The position numbers were made by a program, and so were the translations under genes. A DNA stretch of 64,000 nt from an uncultured Clostridia bacterium (GTDB lineage: Bacteria > Bacillota > Clostridia > Oscillospirales > Acutalibacteraceae): assembly GCA_937876205.1 (NCBI GenBank), contig CALEII010000035.1, positions 1-64,000 of the forward strand, read 5' to 3'. Position 1 is the stretch's first letter. Each line of letters begins with the position of its first letter. The notes beneath the pieces are model-generated. The model was given only the letters and a program-made list of their open reading frames with translations, was not told the origin of the DNA and did not search any database. Positions 16,678-23,943 of the stretch are shown piece after piece.

Positions 16678-17151
16678 ATGTTACTCATATCATTAAAATC
16701 GTTAAAAGGTAAATTCATACTGCTTATGGCAGCAGTTGTGGCTGTTGTTATCGTATGCACAGTTCTTTCAGCCTCTGAAAATACTGCAGCCTCCCCTGCG
16801 GACGGAAGCCCCGATTACTCTGCTGCAACACAGGATGATATAACATCATTCATAAATCAGCTCGGTCTTACGGTAAACAGTGAGCCCGACAGTATCACGC
16901 AGGTGCTCATACCTTCAGAGTTTGATGATGTATACACAAATTATAATGAACTGCAGAAGCAGGCAGGTCTTGACCTTTCCCCCTACAAGGGCTGCACGGC
17001 AAAAAGATGGACCTATACTGTCAGCAACTATCCCGAATACGAAAACAGCAACACCGTCAGGCTGAATATTCTTGTCTATAACGGAAGAATAATCGGCGGA
17101 GACATCTGCAGCGTTGAGCTTGACGGTTTTATGCACTCATTGGCAAGGTGA
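16678..17151 (+). CDS. Membrane-anchored DUF4830-type protein
   Basis: A 157-residue protein with an N-terminal membrane anchor (about residues 10-32), a short low-complexity Ala/Ser/Pro spacer, and a compact extracytoplasmic domain of ~110 residues. The domain has the pattern I recall for DUF4830: DDITSFINQLG, then FDDVYTNYNELQKQAG-type and YKGCTAKRWTYTV segments and a final GGDICSVELDG. Function unknown. ATG 16678 is chosen for the GAGGTG ahead of it, which lies in a hairpin. The pseudouridine synthase gene starts 4 bases after its stop. Confidence 0.75.
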   Translation: MLLISLKSLKGKFILLMAAVVAVVIVCTVLSASENTAASPADGSPDYSAATQDDITSFINQLGLTVNSEPDSITQVLIPSEFDDVYTNYNELQKQAGLDLSPYKGCTAKRWTYTVSNYPEYENSNTVRLNILVYNGRIIGGDICSVELDGFMHSLAR

Positions 17152-17155
17152 AAAT

Positions 17156-17869
17156 ATGTCAAAAGAACGTCTCGACAAAATAATATCATCACAGAGTATG
17201 ATGACACGCTCAGAAGCACATAAGCTTATCAGAGCAGGTGCTGTTACTGTCAACGGCATCACAGTGAAGAATACATCAGCAAAGATTGACACAGACAGTG
17301 ACATTATCACTGTCAACTCAGAGCCGTTCAGATACAGAAAATTTATTTATATAATGATGAATAAGCCCGACGGTATTGTCAGCGCAAGCCGTGACCCTAA
17401 AGAGAAAACGGTAATTGATATTATTCCCGACGAACTGAAAAGACCCGACCTGTTTCCTGCAGGCAGACTTGATAAGGATACCACAGGCTTTGTGCTTATC
17501 ACAGATGACGGAGAATTTGCTCATAACATTCTGTCACCCAGACATCATATAGACAAGACATATCTCGCAGAAACTGACTGCATAATCTATGACGAACATC
17601 TTGAAAAGATGAGAAACGGTATGATGCTCGGTGATGAACAGCTGCTTGAAGCCGAGATTGACCTTGTTGAGGACTCCCCTTGCGTTGTATACAGAATTGT
17701 GCTCAGAGAGGGCAAATATCACCAGATTAAGAGGATGATTGCATCCACAAATGCAAAGCTTCTCTCACTTAAAAGAATCGCTATGGGCAGACTCAGTCTT
17801 GATGAAAATCTTGCACCCGGTGAATGCCGTGAAATCACCGCTGAAGAACTAAAAATGATAACAAAATAA
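17156..17869 (+). CDS. 16S rRNA pseudouridine synthase, RsuA family
   Basis: A 238-residue pseudouridine synthase. An N-terminal S4 RNA-binding domain (RLDKIISSQSMMTRSEAHKL) is followed by the RsuA/RluBEF catalytic domain with the active-site Asp in GRLDKDTTGFVLITDDG and the KxYLAE-type segment. RsuA makes pseudouridine 516 in 16S rRNA; RluB/RluE/RluF cannot be excluded. The ATG at 17156 sits 4 bases behind the DUF4830 gene, with AAGGTGA as binding site. A strong terminator follows. Confidence 0.9.
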   Translation: MSKERLDKIISSQSMMTRSEAHKLIRAGAVTVNGITVKNTSAKIDTDSDIITVNSEPFRYRKFIYIMMNKPDGIVSASRDPKEKTVIDIIPDELKRPDLFPAGRLDKDTTGFVLITDDGEFAHNILSPRHHIDKTYLAETDCIIYDEHLEKMRNGMMLGDEQLLEAEIDLVEDSPCVVYRIVLREGKYHQIKRMIASTNAKLLSLKRIAMGRLSLDENLAPGECREITAEELKMITK

Positions 17870-17872
17870 CAG

Positions 17873-17920
17873 GCAATATATCAGTATTTATTACAGAATT
17901 ACTGATATATTGCTTTTTTT
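17873..17920 (+). terminator. Terminator of the rsuA-like gene
   Basis: A perfect 14-bp stem (17873-17886 with 17900-17913) followed by seven T. Confidence 0.9.
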
Positions 17921-18237
17921 CATTTATATAAATCAGTTATTCATTATTCACTGATTCTCATTGGTTAAATTACACAACTGTCAACTTGACGAAAAGCAAC
18001 ACCAATAAATTGGTAATAATAAATAGTTTTATTTTCTATTATAGAATATTTAAGGGCTTTTTCAGCTTTTTACGATATTTTTTTCTTTATAAGTATTGCA
18101 ATATTCTGAAAAATGTGTAAAATGTATAGTAAGGCAATAGTGATATTGCATAAATGGACAAGGGTTATTTATGTTAACTGTCGTAAGAATCTGTTTTCAC
18201 TGCGGCAGGCAAGAAAGAAATTCAGGAGGATATTTTT
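17921..18237 (+). promoter_or_regulatory. Promoter and leader of the PucR-like/ftsEX operon
   Basis: About 320 bases of AT-rich DNA without a convincing gene. TTGCAA (18096-18101) and TAAAAT (18118-18123) are 16 bases apart. Just downstream, GCAATA-gtga-TATTGC (18134-18149) is a perfect 6-bp palindrome placed where a repressor would act, and ACCAAT-aa-ATTGGT (18001-18014) is a second one further up. A 24-codon frame (18171-18245, behind AAGGG) reads across the ribosome binding site and into the start of the regulator gene. Confidence 0.5.
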
Positions 18238-19326
18238 ATGTCTAACAGATTATTTCAGAGCGTTATCCACCAGATGAAGGACTCCTTCAACCGTACAATC
18301 GGTGTTATTGACGAAACAGGCACAATCATTGCCTGCAGCGAGCTGAGTAAAATCGGTGAAGTTATAGATTCAACATACGGTGAACATATCTTCTCTTCAG
18401 CGGATGTCACAAAAATCGGTGAAATGGCATTCAAGACTTTCGGCTCCCCCATTCATCACGAATACGCTGTATTTGTTACAGGTACAGACGAGGCTGCCGC
18501 TTCATATGCAGGTGTTCTTGCAGTTGCAGTAACAAGCATCAAGCAGTATTATGATGAAAAATATGACAGAGGCAACTTCATCAAGAATGTAATGCTCGAC
18601 AATATCCTTCCCGGAGATATCTGCGTTAAGGCAAGAGAGCTCCATTTCAATAATGACACAACCCGTGCTGTTCTTCTTATAAGAATTACCGAGCCCGGTG
18701 AGGTTTCAATTTTCGATGTAATTCAGAATCTCTTCCCCGACAAGACTAAGGACTTCGTTGTTAATATCAACGAAACAGACATTGCACTTGTCAAAGAAGT
18801 TAAAGCAAACATCGAATCAAGAGACCTTGAGAAGCTTGCCCGCTCCATTGCTGACTCTCTCGGCACAGAGTATTACACTCACACCCTTGTTGGTATCGGT
18901 ACTGCAGTTACCGGTATAAAAGATCTTGCACGTTCATTCAAAGAGGCTCAGGTGGCTCTTGAAGTCGGCAAAGTATTTGACACAGAAAAAACTATTGTCA
19001 GCTATGAGAATCTTGGTATTGCAAGACTTATTTATCAGCTTCCCACTACTCTTTGCGATATGTTCCTCAAGGAAGTATTCAAGAGAGGCTCAGTTGAAAG
19101 TCTTGACCACGATACACTTTTCACAATTCAGAAATTCTTTGAAAACAATCTTAATGTTTCAGAAACATCAAGAAAGCTTTTCGTTCACAGAAACACACTT
19201 GTTTACAGACTGGAAAAGATCAGAAAGCTTACCGGTCTTGACCTTCGTGAATTTGATGACGCTATCGTATTCAAAGTCGCACTTATGGTCAAAAAATACC
19301 TTGACGCCAATCCGGTGAAGTATTGA
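18238..19326 (+). CDS. PucR/CdaR-family transcriptional regulator
   Basis: A 362-residue regulator. Residues 1-130 resemble the sugar-diacid-recognition domain of CdaR (MSNRLFQSVIHQMKDSFNRT, GVIDETGTIIACS). A central GGDEF-like domain follows, with LGTEYYTHTLVGIGTAV, and the C-terminal PucR helix-turn-helix is clear: NNLNVSETSRKLFVHRNTLVYRLEKI is split here as ETSRKLFVHRNTL and YRLEKIRKLTGLDL. CdaR proteins normally activate glycerate or sugar-diacid genes, but here the gene heads the ftsEX operon 39 bases before ftsE, which suggests control of cell division or envelope genes. TCAGGAGGATA precedes the ATG. Confidence 0.87.
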   Translation: MSNRLFQSVIHQMKDSFNRTIGVIDETGTIIACSELSKIGEVIDSTYGEHIFSSADVTKIGEMAFKTFGSPIHHEYAVFVTGTDEAAASYAGVLAVAVTSIKQYYDEKYDRGNFIKNVMLDNILPGDICVKARELHFNNDTTRAVLLIRITEPGEVSIFDVIQNLFPDKTKDFVVNINETDIALVKEVKANIESRDLEKLARSIADSLGTEYYTHTLVGIGTAVTGIKDLARSFKEAQVALEVGKVFDTEKTIVSYENLGIARLIYQLPTTLCDMFLKEVFKRGSVESLDHDTLFTIQKFFENNLNVSETSRKLFVHRNTLVYRLEKIRKLTGLDLREFDDAIVFKVALMVKKYLDANPVKY

Positions 19327-19365
19327 TCTTCACCGTAATATGTCATTGTACAAGAGGACAATTTT

Positions 19366-20529
19366 ATGGTAGAATTCAGCAGAGTATCAAAAACCTATAA
19401 CGGTGAGTTTGAGGCTCTTAAAAATGTTGACCTCACTATAAATGACGGAGAATTCGTATTTATTGTCGGTGCCTCAGGTGCCGGCAAAAGTACGTTTTTA
19501 AAGCTTATAATGAGGGAGGAAGTCCCCACTTCCGGCACCGTTGAAATCAACGGTTTTAATCTTAATACGATGAAAAAACGCGACATTCCTTACTTCCGAC
19601 GCACTATGGGTATCGTCTTCCAGGACTTCAGACTTATCCCCGATATGCGAGTGTACGACAATGTCGCTTTTGCTTTAAGAGTAACAGGCACAAAAGAAAG
19701 AGAAGTCAGAAAGAGAGTTACACACGCTCTTGGTATGGTCGGTCTCCTTTCAAAAACAAACTCACTGCCCAAGGAGCTTTCGGGCGGTGAGCAGCAGCGT
19801 GTTGCAATTGCAAGAGCTCTTGTAAACAACGCTGACCTCATCATTGCTGACGAGCCTACGGGTAATATTGACCCTGCGATGAGTATTGAAATTATGGACC
19901 TTCTCAACCACATCAACAAGGCAAACGGAACAACAATCGTTATGGTCACTCACGCTCACGAGCTTGTCAAGCAGTATGACCACAGAATTGTTGTGCTCAA
20001 GGAAGGCGAAATCATTGCAGACGGCTTTGACAAAGCCAAGATTCTCGGTCTTATCAATCCCGAAACACCCGCCACAGATGCAGGCTTCTACAATGCGCCC
20101 AATGAATTTGATGATGTTGAAAAATTCATCTTCACATACGGTCAGGAGAATGTTCCTGTAGAAGAGACAATTCCCGAAACACCTGATGCTCTCAAGGAAG
20201 AAAACATCGCAGACGCAGCAGCTACAGCAGAAATTGTTGCAGGTGAGATAGTATCTGAAGTAACATCAATTGACTACACTGCAGAGGAAAAACAACCCGA
20301 ACAGCCACTGTCAACAACGGAAGAAACAGCAGAATCCCAACCGGCATCATCAGCAAGCACTGCAAAGCCTGCATACTCTATTGAAGATGACGAAGATATA
20401 AACTCAATTCTGGCTGCTTTTGCGGCATCATCAGCATCAAGAAAAAAGACTGCTGACGACACTGATGCAGATAACACAGACTCCTGCGATGAGCCTGCAG
20501 AAGAAACTGACGGAGGTGACGCAGAATGA
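19366..20529 (+). CDS. ftsE: Cell division ATP-binding protein FtsE with long acidic tail
   Basis: A 387-residue protein. The first ~225 residues are a complete FtsE: Walker A GASGAGKST, signature LSGGEQQRVAIARAL, Walker B with IIADEPTGNID, and the H-loop VTHAHELV. FtsE is normally ~225-230 residues; here a ~150-residue tail follows that is very rich in Glu, Ala, Asp and Thr and looks disordered. FtsE with FtsX transmits ATP hydrolysis to peptidoglycan hydrolases outside the membrane. The stop overlaps ftsX (ATGA). Start: ATG 19366 behind AAGAGGA. Confidence 0.93.
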   Translation: MVEFSRVSKTYNGEFEALKNVDLTINDGEFVFIVGASGAGKSTFLKLIMREEVPTSGTVEINGFNLNTMKKRDIPYFRRTMGIVFQDFRLIPDMRVYDNVAFALRVTGTKEREVRKRVTHALGMVGLLSKTNSLPKELSGGEQQRVAIARALVNNADLIIADEPTGNIDPAMSIEIMDLLNHINKANGTTIVMVTHAHELVKQYDHRIVVLKEGEIIADGFDKAKILGLINPETPATDAGFYNAPNEFDDVEKFIFTYGQENVPVEETIPETPDALKEENIADAAATAEIVAGEIVSEVTSIDYTAEEKQPEQPLSTTEETAESQPASSASTAKPAYSIEDDEDINSILAAFAASSASRKKTADDTDADNTDSCDEPAEETDGGDAE

Positions 20530-21464
20530 GCAGAAAAAATAAGTATGCAAGAGGCAGATTCAATTTAAGCTACCTCACAAAAGAAGGCTTCAGAAACATA
20601 AGAGTTCACAAGCTGATGACAGTTGCATCAATTACTGTTATGCTCTCCTGCCTTCTCCTTATCGGTGGCGCATATCTTATCTATGCAAACATTCAGTCTG
20701 TAATAGAAAGAGTCGGCGAACAGAATGTCATTATGGTTTTTGTTGATGATGAAGCCACAAATGAGGCTGAGGCTGCTCTGGGTGAAGATATCAGAGTCAA
20801 CCCCAATGTAAAGGAATGTGTCTTTGTTTCAAGAGAAGAATCATATTCAAACATTCTTTATTCTATGGGTGATTCTGCAAGCGTATTGAGTGAAATCGGC
20901 AGTGATTTCTTACCCAACGCATATAAAGTCACAATTAAAGATATGGAGCTGTTTGACTCCACTGTTGAGCAGATCAGAGGCTACAACAGCGTTCTGAGCG
21001 TGCGTGAAAACGGTGAGCTTGCAGCAAGAATTGCAGACATACAGAATGCTGTAAGCATAGTCAGCGTTGTAATTGTTATAATTCTGCTTATAGTCTCACT
21101 TTTCATCATTGCAAACACAGTAAGAATCACAATGTTCTCAAGAAGTCTTGAAATCAGCATTATGAAGGCTGTCGGTGCCACAAACTGGTTCATCCGCTGG
21201 CCGTTCCTTGTTGAAGGTATTATCATAGGTGTGCTTTCTGCAGTGCTTTCATTCGGTCTTATTTTCGGACTCTATGCGGCTGCAGAAAAGGTGCTTGCAT
21301 CTATGTTTGCTATTCTGGGCAACACAATGGTGCCCTTTGAAGAATGTATATGGACGCTGCTTATCTCATTCATCGCAACAGGTGTAATAACCGGTGCAAT
21401 GGGCAGCTTCATTTCTCTGGGCAAGTATCTCAAGGAGCACGGAAAGGTGGTAGACAATGATTAA
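20526..21464 (+). CDS. ftsX: Cell division protein FtsX
   Basis: A 312-residue permease-like protein with four membrane segments: one near residues 30-55, an extracellular domain of ~110 residues, then three segments between ~175 and 300. The region SLEISIMKAVGATNWFIRWPF is the typical cytoplasmic coupling loop (split here over more than one line of the protein). FtsX couples FtsE to a partner hydrolase, which should be the M23 protein encoded directly downstream. Overlaps ftsE by 4 and the M23 gene by 8 bases. Confidence 0.94.
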   Translation: MSRKNKYARGRFNLSYLTKEGFRNIRVHKLMTVASITVMLSCLLLIGGAYLIYANIQSVIERVGEQNVIMVFVDDEATNEAEAALGEDIRVNPNVKECVFVSREESYSNILYSMGDSASVLSEIGSDFLPNAYKVTIKDMELFDSTVEQIRGYNSVLSVRENGELAARIADIQNAVSIVSVVIVIILLIVSLFIIANTVRITMFSRSLEISIMKAVGATNWFIRWPFLVEGIIIGVLSAVLSFGLIFGLYAAAEKVLASMFAILGNTMVPFEECIWTLLISFIATGVITGAMGSFISLGKYLKEHGKVVDND

Positions 21465-22758
21465 ACTCACAAATAAAATCGTTGCAACCATACTTACACT
21501 TTCTCTTCTTATTTCCGTTATTGTCTGCTATGAGCTTACATCATTTGCAAACAATCAGGACAAGGTTGACGAGTACAAAAATAAAATTGCAGAATATGAA
21601 GAAAAAATTGACGCCGCACAGGATAAAATCGACTCTCTTAAGGGCGATATCGGCAGCGTAAAAGAATATATTCAGGAGCTTGACGGTCAGGTTGCTATGT
21701 ATCAGGAGCAGATTGATGCTTATCAGAGCCAGATTGATGCCTATCAGGTTAAGATTGACGACTACGAAGCACAGAATGCCGAATACGAAAAGCAGATAAG
21801 TGATCTCAACGATGAAATTGACGCTCTTAATGATAAAATTGATGAGATGAATGAGGTTATCGAATCAAAATATGATGAGCTCAAGGAGCTTATCAGAACA
21901 AATTTCATCAACGGCGAAGCATCAGCAGTTGAAGTGCTTCTCTGCTCTGACGATTTCTCTGAATACCTCACAAGGGTACAGTTTCTCAGCAGTCTTGCAG
22001 ACTATGAGCAGGGACTTATCAACGGCATTAACGGTGACATTGAAAAAATAAATGAAACAGTCAAGCAGATAGACAAAGAAAAAGAAAACATTGCAAAGCT
22101 TCAGGCTGAAATCGACAAAAAAATTGCTGAAATTGATAAGCTTCAGTCAGCAGTTGAGGAAAATCAGGCAAAGGTTGAAGCAAACCAGAATGTTATTCTT
22201 GAAAAGGTTAATTCAAACAGTAATTACCTTGCAAGCCTTAACAATCAGAGCTCAGAATATAAACAGATGATTGCTGAATATCAGGCTGAAATTGCCCGTT
22301 TTGACCGTCAGATTGAGTCATTGCTTCAGTCAAACGGTTCATCAGGTAACGGTATGCTTGAGAATTCATCAGGCCTTATCTGTCCCCTTCAGTATTCGGG
22401 TAGATATATCAGCTCCCCGTTTTACAGAAATTCAGACGGTTCATATCACGGCGCACTTGATATCTGTGTTTACGGAGGCACCTACGGTCTTAACATTTCA
22501 GCGGCAGAAAGCGGCAGAGTAATCACCGCATCATACCACTGGAGCTATGGCAACTATATTGTTATTGACCATGGTAACGGTCTTTCAACCCTCTATGCTC
22601 ACTGCAGTGCACTTGCTGTTTCGGCAGGTCAGAGCGTCAGCAAGGGGCAGACTATCGGTTATGTCGGCAGCACAGGCAATTCATCAGGTCCTCACCTTCA
22701 TTTTGAAGTAAGAATCAACGGCTCAAGAACAGACCCTGCAAAATATATTTCCGTATAG
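21457..22758 (+). CDS. CwlO/EnvC-like coiled-coil M23 peptidoglycan hydrolase
   Basis: A 433-residue secreted protein. A signal peptide (residues ~8-30) is followed by a long coiled coil (about 32-290) with many DEYKNKIAEYEEKID-type heptads, then a LytM/M23 domain. The zinc ligands are intact: HGALDI (H and D) and HLHFEV, with the catalytic region TLYAHCSAL between them. The coiled coil plus LytM layout and the position after ftsEX match EnvC and the Firmicute FtsEX partners; an intact metal site suggests a real endopeptidase, unlike EnvC. Overlaps ftsX by 8 bases. Confidence 0.9.
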   Translation: MIKLTNKIVATILTLSLLISVIVCYELTSFANNQDKVDEYKNKIAEYEEKIDAAQDKIDSLKGDIGSVKEYIQELDGQVAMYQEQIDAYQSQIDAYQVKIDDYEAQNAEYEKQISDLNDEIDALNDKIDEMNEVIESKYDELKELIRTNFINGEASAVEVLLCSDDFSEYLTRVQFLSSLADYEQGLINGINGDIEKINETVKQIDKEKENIAKLQAEIDKKIAEIDKLQSAVEENQAKVEANQNVILEKVNSNSNYLASLNNQSSEYKQMIAEYQAEIARFDRQIESLLQSNGSSGNGMLENSSGLICPLQYSGRYISSPFYRNSDGSYHGALDICVYGGTYGLNISAAESGRVITASYHWSYGNYIVIDHGNGLSTLYAHCSALAVSAGQSVSKGQTIGYVGSTGNSSGPHLHFEVRINGSRTDPAKYISV

Positions 22759-22769
22759 GGTGACTGCTT

Positions 22770-23714
22770 ATGCACAAAAAAATATCAATAGGACTGACAG
22801 TCACAATAGCAGTTTTCGCTATAATTGCAACGGCACTTATTACCACAGCTGTTACTATGAATATTTATTCCGGTCTTGTGGCAGACCTGCCTGAGAGAGA
22901 GGCAATGTATGCTTCACTTGCCGAAATAGATGCTCTTATACGAAAAGAATACTACGGCGCTGTTGAAGAGGAATCACTCAATCACGCAATAACTGATGGT
23001 TATCTTAACAGTCTTACCGTGGGCAGAAACTATGTGATGACTGCTTCTGAGTACAGCAAATACAAAGCAACACAATCAGGCGTGGACAGTCTCGGTAATG
23101 AGATTAAATCCGTCACATATAAAAAGCACTCCTCTGTGGGTTTTATAAAGATATCAGACTTCACTGACAGAACACCGTCAGAATTCAAAGAAGCTGTCAG
23201 TTCCCTCAGAAATGATGCAGTGATCGGACTAATTATAGACGTCAGAGACACCGGCAGCATAAACATCAAATCAGCAGCAGCAGTTACTGATATTATTGTT
23301 CCGTTGGCATCCTCGGGCACTCAGGCAATCGCAACAGCAGTTGACAGAAACAATGCAAACACCGCAGTTTTTGCGGCAGATGCAGAAAGTGTTGACCTTC
23401 CTGTTTCAGTCATTGTAAACACCTCAACCTCAGGTGCAGGAGAGCTTCTTGCCTGCGATATAAGAGACTTCGGCAAAGGAACAGTCGTCGGCACAAAAAC
23501 AGCAGGCAACGGCTCATATCAGAAGATTTTTGAATTATCTGACGGTGGAGCAATTGTACTGACTGTTGCTAAGCTTCTCCCCTACAAAAGTGATTGCTAT
23601 GACGGCGTGGGAATTACACCGGATTATATGATAAACGGCAGTGTCAACACAGACGACCTGACAAAAGACAATCAGTTTATGCAGGCTTTCGCATCAGTGA
23701 CATCAATGCAGTAA
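22770..23714 (+). CDS. Membrane-anchored S41 (C-terminal processing) peptidase-like protein
   Basis: A 314-residue protein with an N-terminal membrane anchor (about 8-30) and a C-terminal S41/Tsp-type domain. The candidate catalytic serine lies in NTSTSGAGELLACDI and the lysine in VVGTKTAGNGSY, both at the usual spacing. The PDZ domain normally found before the catalytic core is absent or reduced: the region between residues 90 and 130 is too short for it. Known CtpA/CtpB proteins (~400-480 residues) cut C-terminal tails; here it probably works with the FtsEX/M23 set. GGGTGA precedes the ATG, 11 bases after the M23 gene. Confidence 0.85.
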   Translation: MHKKISIGLTVTIAVFAIIATALITTAVTMNIYSGLVADLPEREAMYASLAEIDALIRKEYYGAVEEESLNHAITDGYLNSLTVGRNYVMTASEYSKYKATQSGVDSLGNEIKSVTYKKHSSVGFIKISDFTDRTPSEFKEAVSSLRNDAVIGLIIDVRDTGSINIKSAAAVTDIIVPLASSGTQAIATAVDRNNANTAVFAADAESVDLPVSVIVNTSTSGAGELLACDIRDFGKGTVVGTKTAGNGSYQKIFELSDGGAIVLTVAKLLPYKSDCYDGVGITPDYMINGSVNTDDLTKDNQFMQAFASVTSMQ

Positions 23715-23725
23715 GGAGAATTTTT

Positions 23726-23890
23726 ATGAAATTCTTATCATCTGATATAGGTATAATCGGCGGCGCAGACGGCCCCACATCGATTATTGTTTCAGCATCA
23801 CCGGATGCGTGGATTTATGCAGTTGCGGCAGTGGTGATTGTTGCTGCAGTTACAGCCGGCATCATTTTCTACCGAAAAAAGAAAAAGTAA
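23726..23890 (+). CDS. 54-residue membrane peptide with GGADGPT motif
   Basis: A short gene with AAGGAGAA at good spacing before its ATG and an open frame of 54 codons. The N-terminal segment IGIIGGADGPTSIIVS copies the sodium-site motif of the beta subunit of sodium-pumping decarboxylases (OadB/GcdB). It is followed by one membrane helix (about residues 29-49) and a YRKKKK tail. It is too small to be a decarboxylase subunit; peptides like this are known from databases as mis-named decarboxylase beta subunits. It closes the ftsEX operon, 11 bases after the S41 gene and just before a strong terminator. Function unknown. Confidence 0.8.
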   Translation: MKFLSSDIGIIGGADGPTSIIVSASPDAWIYAVAAVVIVAAVTAGIIFYRKKKK

Positions 23891-23899
23891 ACGATTATA

Positions 23900-23943
23900 A
23901 ACAACAACTCCCCCGGAAGTTCCGAGGGAGTTGTTGTTTTATT
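23900..23943. terminator. Bidirectional terminator between the ftsEX operon and the transhydrogenase operon
   Basis: A 17-bp stem with one mismatch (23900-23916 with 23922-23938); AT-rich runs on both sides serve both converging operons. Confidence 0.85.
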
